A stretch of DNA of 58,700 bases from Acetobacterium sp. (GCF_030652775.1 NZ_JAUSPS010000045.1:1-58700); one strand, 5' to 3'; counted from the stretch's first letter, positions 41,294 through 50,450 are shown. The notes: generated by a model from the letters alone, not told the origin. A program made the numbers and translations.

Positions 41294-43702
41294 CTATGGG
41301 GTAAACGTTACGCTGACGTCACTGCCCTTTTCGACAACGGTTGTTGCTGCCGGAGTCTGACTTGATGCAAAACCATTACCTGTTATCTTAAGATTTAATC
41401 CCAATCCGGTGAGGATTTCATTGGCGCTTTGAATCGATAATCCTTTTAAGTCAGGAACAATAACCGTTCCGGCAGCTGCGCTGTCGGCATTTCCCAAAGC
41501 CAGGATCAATTCACTATTCGGATCATAGATCGAATTAGTCGGAAGGCTTTGATTCGCAATCATAGTCCCGCTGGTAGCCGGATCAACGACGTATCTTATC
41601 CCTTTTTCTTTGAGAATACTGACGGCAAAATCGATGTTCTGACCGACCAGATCAGGAACAGTGATGGTTCCCTTTTGAATTTCTTCAGTTGCTGCACCAC
41701 TCAGGGTGGTATCAGCCGAGTTATAATTCAGCGCCTGTTTCATTAAACTAATGGCCGTTGGCGCCGCACTGGTACTCCCATAAGCGCCTGCCGCTGGTTC
41801 GTCCAATACCACGTAAACCGAATATTTGGGATCTTCCACTGGCGAAAAACAATAAAAGGATGTCACATACTTGGAACTGGAATATTCACCATTGATAAAC
41901 TTTTCTGCCGTCCCTGTTTTTCCACCAATGCTGTAGCCTTCTGAAAGAGCTGTCATATCGGCGTCATAGCCGACCACCTTACGCATGATTTCTCTGGTAG
42001 CTGCCGATGTTTCTTTTGAAATAATCTGTTTGGGCGATTCAATTGCTTGCTTCTTGGTTTCACTGGAGATAATCGTCGGTTTTACATAATAGCCATTATT
42101 GACGACACTATTTAGCGCACTGACGATTTGAATCGGCGTTACCGCCAAACCCTGTCCAAATGAAAAGGTAGCGTAATCCACTTCATTGATCCCACCATTA
42201 GACGTGGATAAACGATTGACAATTCCGGCTTCTTCGCCGTCCAACTCAATCCCGGTGGTTTCTCCCAGTCCAAAATTATATACATACTGATAAAAAACAT
42301 CCGGATTCAATTTTTCAATAATCTGAACCAGCCCGGGATTACAGGAATGGGCAATCGCATCAGAAACCGTCTCGGCTCCATGTGGTCCGGTGGCGCAATT
42401 AATCACCGCATCCCCAATCTGGATCGATCCATCACAATACACAACCGTATCTGGCGTGACCACCCCTTCTTCCAGGGCGGCTGCCCCGGTCAATGCTTTA
42501 AAGGTCGAACCCGGTTCGTAGATAAAACTGACAGCCTGGTTCTTGTACATTTCGGCCAGTTTTTCCTGATCCGTCTTTCCGTTCAGATCCTCTGCATGAG
42601 TCGCCACAAAATTAGGATCCAGGGTAAATGGATCATTAAGATTATAATCGGGGGTGGTCGCCATGGCCACCACTTCCCCGGTTTTAGTTTCCATAACAAT
42701 GGCAGTAACACTTTTTGTTTTCCAGGTCGCCGCAGCTTCCTCCACGGCCTTTTCAGCCATCAGTTGAATATTGCTGTCGATGGTTAAGACGATATCCTCT
42801 CCCTGAACCGGTTCTTTGAGAATCTTTGTCTGGGAAGGAATCTGGTTGCCATCGGCATCTTTCTGAAAATAAACAACCCCGTCTTCGCCACTTAAGACAT
42901 CCTCATAGGTTGCTTCCACACCGTAGAGTCCACTGTAATCCGTCCCGGTAAAACCGAGAATATAGGAAGCAAAGTTTCCATTGGTATAATAACGCCGGTA
43001 ATCATCCAGTAATTCAATACCGTTATAGCTTTCTATTTCGCCTTGCTCATCTTTGATCGCTTCCGATTCCTTGATTTCCAAGGCCAGGGCATTGTCGACC
43101 TTCCCTAAAATCAGCACCGGCTGATTTTCCTTTCGGGTGGCTTTGTCATAAAGCGACTCGTAATCATAATCCAGATCTTTGGAAATAGCCGATGCCACCG
43201 CTTCTGGATCTTTGATACTGATCGGTTCAAAATACAAGGTACCGTCTTCAATCGTCACGCCGGCAAAATTGTGGCTGAGCACAATAACTGCGGCGCCCTG
43301 ACTGATACCGGTTTTGACTTCAACAATGTCATTCTCCAGAACGGCGATTTTTGTCTGAATGTCTTCAACCTTCAAACCCAGTTTGCTGCTTAATGTTTTG
43401 GCCAGCCGCTCGGGATCTTCCACCTCATAGGGAATGACGTTTACCGCCGTGGCCGAAGAATCTTTGGCCAGAACATTTTTGTTCCGATCATAGATATCCC
43501 CTCGGGATGCCTTAATTGGCACTTCTTCAACAAGCTGATCGACCTGCCTTTCATATTTCCCCGTCGAATTGACAATTTGCAGGGAAAACAATTTCCCAAT
43601 AACAATAATTAAGCACAATGAAAGTACAACCATGGCAATCATGATGCGATTCTGTTTGCCAACCGGTCCAATCTCTCGTTGTGCCTTCTTTTTTATATTC
43701 AC
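41294..43702 (-). CDS. Class B penicillin-binding protein with two PASTA domains (FtsI/SpoVD type)
   Basis: This 802-residue septal transpeptidase has a cytoplasmic tail and membrane helix (about 20-40), the dimerisation domain with PIKASRGDIYDRNKNVLA, and the transpeptidase with catalytic Ser in PGSTFKALTGAAAL (STFK, about 390), SCN in IAHSCNPGL, and KTG in IGGKTGTAEKF. Two C-terminal PASTA repeats follow: VPDLVGQNIDFAVSILKEKG and VPDLKGLSIQSANEILTGLG. PASTA-bearing members include PBP2b/FtsI and SpoVD; both are possible. It lies in the ftsL-pbp-murF dcw order. Confidence 0.93.
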   Translation of the reverse strand: MNIKKKAQREIGPVGKQNRIMIAMVVLSLCLIIVIGKLFSLQIVNSTGKYERQVDQLVEEVPIKASRGDIYDRNKNVLAKDSSATAVNVIPYEVEDPERLAKTLSSKLGLKVEDIQTKIAVLENDIVEVKTGISQGAAVIVLSHNFAGVTIEDGTLYFEPISIKDPEAVASAISKDLDYDYESLYDKATRKENQPVLILGKVDNALALEIKESEAIKDEQGEIESYNGIELLDDYRRYYTNGNFASYILGFTGTDYSGLYGVEATYEDVLSGEDGVVYFQKDADGNQIPSQTKILKEPVQGEDIVLTIDSNIQLMAEKAVEEAAATWKTKSVTAIVMETKTGEVVAMATTPDYNLNDPFTLDPNFVATHAEDLNGKTDQEKLAEMYKNQAVSFIYEPGSTFKALTGAAALEEGVVTPDTVVYCDGSIQIGDAVINCATGPHGAETVSDAIAHSCNPGLVQIIEKLNPDVFYQYVYNFGLGETTGIELDGEEAGIVNRLSTSNGGINEVDYATFSFGQGLAVTPIQIVSALNSVVNNGYYVKPTIISSETKKQAIESPKQIISKETSAATREIMRKVVGYDADMTALSEGYSIGGKTGTAEKFINGEYSSSKYVTSFYCFSPVEDPKYSVYVVLDEPAAGAYGSTSAAPTAISLMKQALNYNSADTTLSGAATEEIQKGTITVPDLVGQNIDFAVSILKEKGIRYVVDPATSGTMIANQSLPTNSIYDPNSELILALGNADSAAAGTVIVPDLKGLSIQSANEILTGLGLNLKITGNGFASSQTPAATTVVEKGSDVSVTFTP

Positions 43703-43763
43703 GTTTTTTCTCCAAATTTTTATTTAGTTAAGCTTACCTGATTCTGCTTAAATAAACCCTAAC

Positions 43764-44147
43764 TTAAAATAAATTTTCAAACCAGCTCCTGACAATTTGC
43801 GAATCCGTCATCAGTGACTCATCCTTTTGGGGGGTCACCAGTTCCCGCCGATATTGTTCCTGAACTGGTTCGGTCATGCCATAACCTCTGGCTTGAGCCT
43901 CAATCGATTGAAGATTCATATTCGTTACCAACTGACCTTCTTTACTATCGTTAACCTGTATGGCATCCTCCAGGGTTTTCTGGAGTTCGCGAATTTCAGT
44001 ATTCTTTTCGGTGATCAGTGCATGTTGAAATAATATGCCGATCATCGCCACAAACGCAATCAAGCCAATGAGCATAACATAAGAGCTTGTGGTCATATGC
44101 TTTTCTTTTTGTTTGAGTATTTTCACTCTTTTTTGTGTGGTCGCCAT
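43764..44147 (-). CDS. FtsL-like septum formation protein
   Basis: This 127-residue bitopic protein has a basic cytoplasmic start, a membrane helix (about 20-42), and an extracellular coiled coil (ALITEKNTEIRELQKTLEDA, SKEGQLVTNMNLQSIEAQA) with the GYGMTEP stretch typical of the FtsL/DivIC end. Its place between rsmH and the PBP gene is that of ftsL. Sequence divergence in this family is high, so the name rests mainly on topology and position. Confidence 0.8.
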   Translation of the reverse strand: MATTQKRVKILKQKEKHMTTSSYVMLIGLIAFVAMIGILFQHALITEKNTEIRELQKTLEDAIQVNDSKEGQLVTNMNLQSIEAQARGYGMTEPVQEQYRRELVTPQKDESLMTDSQIVRSWFENLF

Positions 44148-44162
44148 GGAACGCTCCTTTGT

Positions 44163-45119
44163 TTAACCTTCTGTCCCCAGCTTTTCAACAATCCGCAGTT
44201 TTGCACTTCGAGAACGCCGATTTTCTTCCAACTCATCAATCCCCGGAATAATCGGTTTTCTTGAAATAAGCTTCACTTCCGGGGATTTTCCACAAACACA
44301 TTGGGGGAAATCCGGCGGGCAGGTGCAGGGATTGGCTTTGTTTTTAAATAGATGCTTCGCAACCCGATCCTCCAGCGAATGAAAGGTGATAACACACATC
44401 CTTCCCCCTGGTTTCAGGGCTTCAAGACCCTGGGTTAAAGCATCTTCCAATATTTTCAATTCCCCATTAACTTCCAGTCGAATGGCCTGGAATGTTTTTC
44501 TTGAGGGATGTTTTTCTTTAAAACGTTCCTTGGGAGGATAAGCATTTTTGACAATTTCACTTAACTCCAAAGTGGTAGTAATTCGCTTAAGCGTTCTGGC
44601 TCTAACGATCGATTTGACGATTTGACTGGCAAATTTTTCTTCTCCATAAAGAAAAAGTATTTTTTTCAGTTCTCCGGGGGCATAGTCGTTTACTACCATT
44701 TCGGCGGTTAACTCCGCAGACTGGTTCATCCGCATGTCTAGAGGACCATCGTTATGATAAGAAAAGCCTCGGGTATCGTCATCCAGTTGAAATGACGAAA
44801 CCCCGAGGTCATATAGAATACCGTCGATTCCAAAGAGATGGAGGCTCTTTAGAACCTTGGCCAAACTGGCAAAATTACTTTTTACAAAATGACGTTGACA
44901 GGCAAACGCCGCCAACCGGTTTTTGGCATACTCCAAAGCATAATCATCCTGATCGATGCCGACCAAAATGCCGCTATCATCCAGTGATTCACAAATCCAT
45001 TGGGAATGACCGCCACCGCCCAGGGTGCAATCCACGTAGACGCCGTTTGGTTTGATGTCCAGGCCTTCAATGGATTCCCGCAACAATACGGTGGTATGTG
45101 AAAATGTTTGTGGTTTCAT
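44163..45119 (-). CDS. rsmH: 16S rRNA m4C1402 methyltransferase RsmH (MraW)
   Basis: This 318-residue SAM methyltransferase has TVLLRESIEGLDIKPNGVYVDCTLGGGGHS at the N-terminus (seen as HTTVLLRES and DCTLGGGGHS), GIDQDDYALEYAKNRL, GILYDLGVSSFQLDD, and AIRLEVNGEL plus VITFHSLEDRVAKHLF. It methylates C1402 in 16S rRNA. It is the second gene of the dcw cluster and starts directly after mraZ. Confidence 0.96.
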   Translation of the reverse strand: MKPQTFSHTTVLLRESIEGLDIKPNGVYVDCTLGGGGHSQWICESLDDSGILVGIDQDDYALEYAKNRLAAFACQRHFVKSNFASLAKVLKSLHLFGIDGILYDLGVSSFQLDDDTRGFSYHNDGPLDMRMNQSAELTAEMVVNDYAPGELKKILFLYGEEKFASQIVKSIVRARTLKRITTTLELSEIVKNAYPPKERFKEKHPSRKTFQAIRLEVNGELKILEDALTQGLEALKPGGRMCVITFHSLEDRVAKHLFKNKANPCTCPPDFPQCVCGKSPEVKLISRKPIIPGIDELEENRRSRSAKLRIVEKLGTEG

Positions 45120-45551
45120 TTATATTCCCAGCATCGCCATGTTATTGGCAATGTCCTCATAGTTTAAATCATCGTTGTCGTTATAACTGGACCAAAGTTG
45201 ACTGTCCCAAATTTCCAAGCGATTTGAAACCCCGATAATGGTCACCTCTTTTGTTATTTTTGCATATTTGCGAAGGGAAAGTGGTATGCTTGCCCGACCC
45301 TGTCGATCCAGTTCGCAATCGGCGGCGCCAGCGAAGAAAAATCGGGTAAATGCTCGCGCATCCTTATCCGATACAGGCAAAGATTTTAATTTACTTTCAA
45401 AATTTTCCCATTCTTCCATGGAAAAAACAAACAGGCAACAATCCAGTCCCTTTGTCAAGACGAATTCCCCGCCCAGAGATTCTCTGAATTTTGAAGGAAT
45501 GATCAATCGTCCCTTGTCGTCGATATTATGTTCATACTCTCCAAAAAACAT
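45120..45551 (-). CDS. mraZ: Transcriptional regulator MraZ
   Basis: This 143-residue protein with a swapped-hairpin AbrB-like fold has [21 protein letters not shown] and a second [18 protein letters not shown], the two DxxGR repeats of MraZ. MraZ binds direct repeats in its own promoter and controls the dcw cluster. Exactly such repeats lie upstream (45582-45616). Stop and rsmH start are adjacent. Confidence 0.96.
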   Translation of the reverse strand: MFFGEYEHNIDDKGRLIIPSKFRESLGGEFVLTKGLDCCLFVFSMEEWENFESKLKSLPVSDKDARAFTRFFFAGAADCELDRQGRASIPLSLRKYAKITKEVTIIGVSNRLEIWDSQLWSSYNDNDDLNYEDIANNMAMLGI

Positions 45552-45581
45552 TCAGATCCCCCTCCTTCTTACTTTGCTCTT

Positions 45582-45624
45582 CCATTTTCTTCCACATTAT
45601 ACCACACTCCACCACCCTTCACAA
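45582..45624 (-). promoter_or_regulatory. mraZ promoter with four-repeat MraZ operator
   Basis: TTGTGA (45619-45624) and TATAAT (45596-45601) are 17 bases apart on the minus strand. GGTGG, TGTGG, TGTGG and AATGG sit at exact 10-base intervals (TGG cores at 45612, 45602, 45592 and 45582), separated by 5 bases. That is the geometry known for MraZ operators, three or more TGGGN-type repeats with 5-base spacers. They overlap the spacer and -10, which fits repression by MraZ. Confidence 0.82.
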
Positions 45625-45731
45625 GTTACGAAACCGGCTATTAAGCAAAAAACAAAGATTTATTTTGTTAAAAATTCCCAACATTTGTATTAATTTTACA
45701 TCGAAAAACTTAAAAATAAATTCAGCAGATG

Positions 45732-45760
45732 TTGTTTGTTCTTAAATTCTACATTATAAC
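45732..45760 (+). promoter_or_regulatory. Candidate promoter of the ACT/UPF0210 pair
   Basis: TTGTTT (45732-45737) and TATAAC (45755-45760) are 17 bases apart, 62 bases before the start codon. This is a moderate match. Confidence 0.45.
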
Positions 45761-45822
45761 TTGTGGTTGTACGAGTTTTGGTTTAAACTAATAAAATAAT
45801 GAAAATTAAGGAGTTATTTAAA

Positions 45823-46092
45823 ATGAGAGCAGTAGTTACGGTTATTGGAAAAGACCGCACCGGAATAATTTATAATGTATCTAAAATTCTGGCTGAAAAT
45901 GATGTCAATATTGAAGACATCAGCCAGACAGTTATGCATGATTTTTTCACCATGATCATGCTTGTGGACATGACAAATATGTCCGTTGATTTTAACGTTC
46001 TGAAATCCGCCCTTGAAAAAGCGGGTGAAACCATCGGTATGTCGATCCGTATTCAGCATGAAGATCTTTTCAATGCCATGCACACCATTTAG
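45823..46092 (+). CDS. ACT domain protein, UPF0237 family
   Basis: This 89-residue protein is a single ACT domain: [28 protein letters not shown], then [18 protein letters not shown], the family's ligand-binding beta-alpha-beta order. UPF0237 proteins resemble the amino-acid sensing GcvR domain, and the ligand is not established. The start at 45823 follows AAGGAG by nine bases; a longer frame adds eight residues. It precedes the UPF0210 gene by 11 bases, and the two families occur together widely, so they probably act as a pair. Confidence 0.88.
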   Translation: MRAVVTVIGKDRTGIIYNVSKILAENDVNIEDISQTVMHDFFTMIMLVDMTNMSVDFNVLKSALEKAGETIGMSIRIQHEDLFNAMHTI

Positions 46093-46103
46093 GCGGCGCA
46101 ATT

Positions 46104-47462
46104 ATGGCAATGTTTAAAGACGTCCTCGAGACGGTTAGAATGATCGAAAAAGAGCGATTGGATATCCGCACCATCACCATGGGAATTTCATTGCTGGACT
46201 GTATTGATTCCTCCGGAGCAAAAAGCCGCCAGAAAATCTATGAAAAAATTACCCGTTTGGCCGAAAACCTGGTCAAAGAAGGGGAACGTATTGAAAATGA
46301 ACTGGGGATCCCAATTGTTAATAAACGGATCTCGGTAACCCCAATTGCGCTCATCGCGGGCAGCAGCGATGATCTTAATTATGTTGAATATGCTAAAATT
46401 CTCGATGCTGCTGCCGCAACCGTCGGCATTAACTTCATCGGCGGTTTTTCGGCGCTTGTTCCCAAGGGTTTCACAAAAGGCGATCGGATTCTCATCGACT
46501 CCATCCCTGAAGCCCTAGCAACCACCAATTGCGTCTGTTCATCTGTCAATCTTGGTTCCTCCAAAGCCGGCATTAACATGGATGCCGTTAAACGGCTGGG
46601 CGAAGTAATTAAAGAAACCGCCTACCTCACCCGGGATGCCGATTCGATCGGATGTGCCAAGTTTGTCGCCTTTGCCAATGCGGTTGAAGACAATCCCTTT
46701 ATGGCTGGCGCCTTCCACGGCGTCGGTGAAGCCGAATCGGTTCTCAATGTTGGGGTCAGTGGCCCTGGCGTTGTCAAACGGGCGCTGGAAAAAGCCCAGG
46801 ATGCCTCCTTTGGAGAAATGGCTGAAATCATCAAAAAAACCGCCTTCAAAATCACCCGGGCTGGCCATCTGGTTGGTACGACGGTGGCTGAACGCCTGAA
46901 TGTTCCCTTTGGTATTTTGGATTTATCCCTGGCACCAACCCCGGAAGTCGGCGACAGCGTGGCCCGAATTCTGGAAGAAATGGGGCTGGAACACTGTGGT
47001 ACCCATGGTACCACCGCAGCTCTGGCGATGCTCAATGATGCCGTTAAAAAAGGCGGTATTATGGCCTCCACCTCAGTGGGCGGCTTCAGCGGTGCCTTTA
47101 TCCCGGTCAGTGAAGATGAAGGAATGATCGAAGCGGTAGAATGCGGCGCCCTGACCTTCGACAAACTGGAAGCCATGACCAGTGTCTGCTCAGTCGGCAT
47201 CGATATGGTCGCTATTCCCGGCGATACGCCGGCTTCCACCATTTCCGGTATCTTAGCTGATGAGGCCGCCATTGGTGTCATCAATAATAAAACCACCGGT
47301 GTTCGGATTATCCCTGTTTACGGAAAAGACGTTGGTGATACCGCCGAATTTGGTGGACTTCTGGGTCGAGCACCGATTATGCCGGTTAATAAAAATGACT
47401 GTTCGGTTTTTGTAAATCGTGGCGGACAGATCCCGGCACCAATTCACAGCTTTAAAAACTAA
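46104..47462 (+). CDS. UPF0210 (PFL/DUF711) family protein
   Basis: This 452-residue protein belongs to UPF0210: [15 protein letters not shown] near the start, GLSALVP-type [32 protein letters not shown]-type [15 protein letters not shown], and [21 protein letters not shown]. The fold is related to the glycyl-radical PFL superfamily, but the radical glycine is not seen and no reaction is known. It always travels with a UPF0237 ACT-domain protein, as here, which suggests an amino-acid-regulated enzyme. Confidence 0.88.
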   Translation: MAMFKDVLETVRMIEKERLDIRTITMGISLLDCIDSSGAKSRQKIYEKITRLAENLVKEGERIENELGIPIVNKRISVTPIALIAGSSDDLNYVEYAKILDAAAATVGINFIGGFSALVPKGFTKGDRILIDSIPEALATTNCVCSSVNLGSSKAGINMDAVKRLGEVIKETAYLTRDADSIGCAKFVAFANAVEDNPFMAGAFHGVGEAESVLNVGVSGPGVVKRALEKAQDASFGEMAEIIKKTAFKITRAGHLVGTTVAERLNVPFGILDLSLAPTPEVGDSVARILEEMGLEHCGTHGTTAALAMLNDAVKKGGIMASTSVGGFSGAFIPVSEDEGMIEAVECGALTFDKLEAMTSVCSVGIDMVAIPGDTPASTISGILADEAAIGVINNKTTGVRIIPVYGKDVGDTAEFGGLLGRAPIMPVNKNDCSVFVNRGGQIPAPIHSFKN

Positions 47463-47483
47463 CGCAATCGGATTAGCAACTTG

Positions 47484-47510
47484 GGAGACCCGCAACTGTG
47501 GGTCTCCTGT
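47484..47510 (+). terminator. Intrinsic terminator between the UPF0210 gene and fmdE
   Basis: GGAGACCC (47484-47491) pairs with GGGTCTCC (47500-47507), followed by TGTTTTA. It has a good stem and a short U-run, so readthrough into the next gene is likely. Confidence 0.65.
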
Positions 47511-47531
47511 TTTATCGAAAGGAGCAAAATA

Positions 47532-47936
47532 ATGAATATTGAATTATGGGAAAAATGTGTAAGCTATCACGGACATCACTGTCCCGGTCTGGCGATTGGT
47601 GTCCGGGCTTCTCTCGAGGCCATCAAAGCGCTTTCCCTTGATCTGGCCGGAGATGATAAAATCGTCTGTGTAACGGAAAATGAGTCCTGCAGTGTTGACG
47701 GCATCCGCGTGGTGCTGGAGTGTACTGGCGAAAAAGGCAATCTGTTCTTTATTAAAGGAGGAAAACAGGCTTTTTCCGTTTTTAATCAAACCACCGGCGA
47801 AAGTATCCGGTTGATTTTAAAAGAGCTTCCGTCAATGGAGCGTGATGAAATGGAAGCCTTCCTGCTTAATGAACCCGATGCCGCAAAACTTTTCGATTTT
47901 GAAAAACCCCATTTCGAACTGCCCAAAAAATCTTAG
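47532..47936 (+). CDS. FmdE-family protein
   Basis: This 134-residue protein has the FmdE core: CVSYHGHHCPGLAIGVRASLEA, with the His-His-Cys-Pro metal-type motif, and CVTENESCSVDGIRVVLECTGEKGN. FmdE was named from a molybdenum formylmethanofuran dehydrogenase operon of methanogens, but bacterial homologues are of unknown function. It lacks the C-terminal zinc ribbon found in longer members. The start at 47532 is preferred for its GAAAGGAG site; a longer frame starts within the preceding terminator. Confidence 0.85.
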   Translation: MNIELWEKCVSYHGHHCPGLAIGVRASLEAIKALSLDLAGDDKIVCVTENESCSVDGIRVVLECTGEKGNLFFIKGGKQAFSVFNQTTGESIRLILKELPSMERDEMEAFLLNEPDAAKLFDFEKPHFELPKKS

Positions 47937-47953
47937 CAGCGCTGGATTTAAAA

Positions 47954-48002
47954 AACACCACCATGATCAATCTGTCCAGATTAATCATGGTGGTGTTTTT
48001 TT
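47954..48002 (+). terminator. Strong intrinsic terminator after fmdE
   Basis: AACACCACCATGAT pairs with ATCATGGTGGTGTT around a 20-base loop (47954-47967 and 47983-47996 region), followed by a seven-T run. Confidence 0.92.
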
Positions 48003-48048
48003 GTTCATTCAACCATTACCACTTGCGGTGCCATCGATAACGTTGATA

Positions 48049-48057
48049 TGGTATAAT
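48049..48057 (+). promoter_or_regulatory. Extended -10 promoter of the LOR/SDH gene
   Basis: TG at 48049-48050 with TATAAT at 48052-48057 makes a TGnTATAAT extended -10, 42 bases before the start codon. No good -35 is visible, which such promoters tolerate. Confidence 0.55.
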
Positions 48058-48099
48058 AAATAAAATTATTTACGATAAATTTTATGACGAGGTGCGCCG

Positions 48100-49188
48100 A
48101 TGTTTACTTTACCCACTTATACAGCTCCTGATTTTACGGAAACTTTTTTTGTCAAAGCCCCCAGCGTCCGAACGATGCCAGCCCCTATCGATGGGGTGGT
48201 TCCCGAAAACTTTTACGCCACCACCATCTTCCCCGAATATTTTAAAATCCATGACACCTGGCAGCTGATGTCTGAAAGTCGGATGGACTGCGTGGTGGTC
48301 ATTGCCAATGATCGGCCTAATGCCATCGAATTCAGAAATGTCAAAAAAGGCGATGCGGTTGTGGTAGGACGCCATGAAGATGGTGGAAACGGTGTTTATG
48401 TCGATCATTTTGCCTTCAGTAAAAAACAAAATGCAGGCGATAATTTTTCGTTTCGAACCTCCAATTCCCGCGAAACTGCCTACTCCCGAGACTATGACCG
48501 ACTCTATGAACTGTTGGAATTTGAACGGGATAACGGCTATATTCTCTGGGTACTCGGCCCGGCGGTAACCTTTGATCAGGACTCCCGAAATGCCATGACC
48601 CACCTGGTCGAAATGGGCTACGTGGATGCCCTCTTCGCCGGAAATGCCCTGGCAACCCACGATTTGGAATCTCACTTTTTTAACACCGCCTTGGGTCAGG
48701 ACATCTACTCCAAAGAAAATAAGTCTTTAGGTCACTATCATCATATCGAAACCATCAATCGCGCTCGGGGCTGCGGTTCCCTGAAAAATTTAATTGAAAA
48801 ATATAAAATCGCAGACGGTATTGTCAGTTCCTGTATTAAAAACGGCATCCCCATGGTTTTAGCCGGTTCGATTCGCGATGATGGACCCTTACCCGGCGTC
48901 TATGCTGATGTTTACAGCGCCCAGGATGCCCTGCGGGTGCATACCAAAAAAGCCACCACAATAATCTGTCTGGCTACCCAACTCCATACCATTGCCACTG
49001 GCAATATGACCCCTTCCTACCAGGTGGTTAACGGGGTGATTCGGCCGGTTTATTTTTATACTGTGGACATCTCCGAATTTGTGGTCAATAAACTCAAAGA
49101 CCGGGGTAGCCTCAGCGCCAAATCGATCATCACCAACATCCAGGATTTTGTGGTCAATTTACAGCGGAATTTATCATCGAAACAATGA
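48100..49188 (+). CDS. Archaeal-type ornithine cyclodeaminase / LOR-SDH family protein
   Basis: This 362-residue protein matches the LOR/SDH conserved-region family (TIGR00300, COG1915): APIDGVVPENFYATTIFPEYFKI, then AVVVGRHEDGG, GPAVTFDQDSRNAMTHLVE, DALFAGNALATHDLES, a glycine-rich dinucleotide region, and HTIATGNMTPSYQV near the end. Related archaeal and cyanobacterial proteins convert ornithine to proline and ammonia, or act as ArgZ/AgrE arginine dihydrolase partners. Here no arginine-pathway gene lies beside it, so the exact substrate is inference. An independent promoter and the absence of a close neighbour suggest a single-gene unit. Confidence 0.75.
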   Translation: MFTLPTYTAPDFTETFFVKAPSVRTMPAPIDGVVPENFYATTIFPEYFKIHDTWQLMSESRMDCVVVIANDRPNAIEFRNVKKGDAVVVGRHEDGGNGVYVDHFAFSKKQNAGDNFSFRTSNSRETAYSRDYDRLYELLEFERDNGYILWVLGPAVTFDQDSRNAMTHLVEMGYVDALFAGNALATHDLESHFFNTALGQDIYSKENKSLGHYHHIETINRARGCGSLKNLIEKYKIADGIVSSCIKNGIPMVLAGSIRDDGPLPGVYADVYSAQDALRVHTKKATTIICLATQLHTIATGNMTPSYQVVNGVIRPVYFYTVDISEFVVNKLKDRGSLSAKSIITNIQDFVVNLQRNLSSKQ

Positions 49189-49196
49189 TCATTAAC

Positions 49197-49230
49197 CTAA
49201 AAAGGGACTTCTGCCAAAGCAAAAGTCCCT
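49197..49230 (-). terminator. Intrinsic terminator of the membrane-protein gene
   Basis: GGGACTT (49223-49229 on minus) pairs with AAGTCCC (49204-49210), followed by TTTTT. It lies between convergent genes and has only a weak U-run on the plus strand. Confidence 0.75.
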
Positions 49231-49247
49231 ACCACTCGATGATTAAA

Positions 49248-50189
49248 TTACATAATAGAAGGTAAAATTAACGGCAGTACTGAAAAGTTAATCAATTGTA
49301 AAACCCAGATTGTGCAGGCCGGAGGGTCGATGTGGCTGTCTGCATAGCTGTTAAAGGTTAACCCGGCAAATTCACCGATTAATGCCCCTAAGATACCGGT
49401 GACGGCGGCTGCAATAATAGCGGCTACTGGGTTTAATGTCCCTGAGAAAACAGCGATGGCTGTTGATGCAGCTGGCAATACGATATGATGGCAACCGTAA
49501 AATGGCAGTCCCATACAGGCAAAGATCAGTCCAAATGCGGCAATACCAAAGGCAAAACCACCCATCTGTGAGAAAATATAGGCGGCTTCATCTGAACCAG
49601 CCAAAGCCATATTTCCGAAGGCTGCCACAATTCCACCAACCAGGATACCAAATCCGGCGCCCAGCACGATGGTAAAAATCAAATCAGAACCCTGGGGCAG
49701 ATAATGTCGTGTTACACCAGCTGGGGTTTTGCCTGTTAAACCGGAATTGGTAAAAAGCAAACGTACTAGAATTGCAGAAATGACTACGCTTAAAGCAACA
49801 GTGTCGGTCCAGGCTGCTGAACCAAGTACATTTGCCCCAATAAGTGTGCCGACAGTAAAGTTTAATAAATAACCAATAATACCAAAGATTCCGCCGACCA
49901 GTAATACTGAGGCATCTTTTAATCCTGCCAGGGGAGTGATAATATCTCCACCAACTTCTAATTTTCCAATTTTTTTAGCATAACCGGCTGCTGCTACAGC
50001 ACCGGCAAAAGCGACACATGGAGAGAACCATGATCCAAAGCTGATGATGCCAATGGCTGGCGCTCCAAAATCTCCGGCAAGAATTGCGGCGACTACTGTT
50101 AACCCGGTAAAAATAAATGATGGCACACCGCCGATGGCGGCTGCAAACAACCCGCCGCCAAAAGCAGCAATTAATAATGTTAAGTCCAT
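49248..50189 (-). CDS. Multi-pass membrane protein of unknown function
   Basis: This 313-residue, very hydrophobic protein has roughly eight to nine membrane helices, is rich in Gly and Ala, and starts without a cleavable signal. I cannot name the family. Polar spots inside the membrane region include GCHHIVLPAAS, with paired histidines and a cysteine, and the late SYADSHIDPPACTIW, which suggests a channel, permease or metal-linked membrane enzyme. AAGGAG lies eight bases before the start. It lies downstream of a pucR-type regulator gene on the same strand, separated by a hairpin-rich 470-base gap, so transport of a purine-, amino-acid- or nitrogen-related compound is possible but not shown. 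Confidence 0.75.
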   Translation of the reverse strand: MDLTLLIAAFGGGLFAAAIGGVPSFIFTGLTVVAAILAGDFGAPAIGIISFGSWFSPCVAFAGAVAAAGYAKKIGKLEVGGDIITPLAGLKDASVLLVGGIFGIIGYLLNFTVGTLIGANVLGSAAWTDTVALSVVISAILVRLLFTNSGLTGKTPAGVTRHYLPQGSDLIFTIVLGAGFGILVGGIVAAFGNMALAGSDEAAYIFSQMGGFAFGIAAFGLIFACMGLPFYGCHHIVLPAASTAIAVFSGTLNPVAAIIAAAVTGILGALIGEFAGLTFNSYADSHIDPPACTIWVLQLINFSVLPLILPSIM

Positions 50190-50329
50190 TTCTTTTCTCC
50201 TTATAAAATAAATTTTTCTTTGTAAACATATGAAATCAATCGAGTGGCACTGGTAATGTTTACAAGACTAGTTTAACAAGAAGGACAAAATTTTACTATG
50301 GTCACCATTCCCAAAATATCCATCATTAT

Positions 50330-50346
50330 TTGTGCATCATTCACAA
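50330..50346. promoter_or_regulatory. Inverted repeat TTGTG-N7-CACAA, possible operator
   Basis: TTGTGCATCATTCACAA lies 141 bases before the membrane-protein gene. It shares the TGTGCAT...CACA pattern with the larger palindrome at 50568-50590. A shared regulator, perhaps the adjacent PucR protein, is inferred. Confidence 0.4.
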
Positions 50347-50419
50347 TGATCAGCCATTTCCCACTTACGCTACCGTACTGACCATTGCATAAATTTATTA
50401 TTTTACCATACTATTTCAT

Positions 50420-50450
50420 AAAATAAAAAAAGAGCCTGAGCTCTCTTAGA
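50420..50450 (-). terminator. Intrinsic terminator downstream of pucR
   Basis: An AGAGC-TCAG-GCTCT stem, extended by wobble pairs to AAGAG, is followed by seven T. It ends pucR transcripts or a leader RNA that starts near 50581. Confidence 0.7.

Noticed and set aside
46622-47296. 224-codon open frame opposite the UPF0210 gene
   Set aside because: It is a shadow of the plus-strand gene, with a serine- and proline-rich composition that follows from the antisense reading. The plus-strand family is clear.
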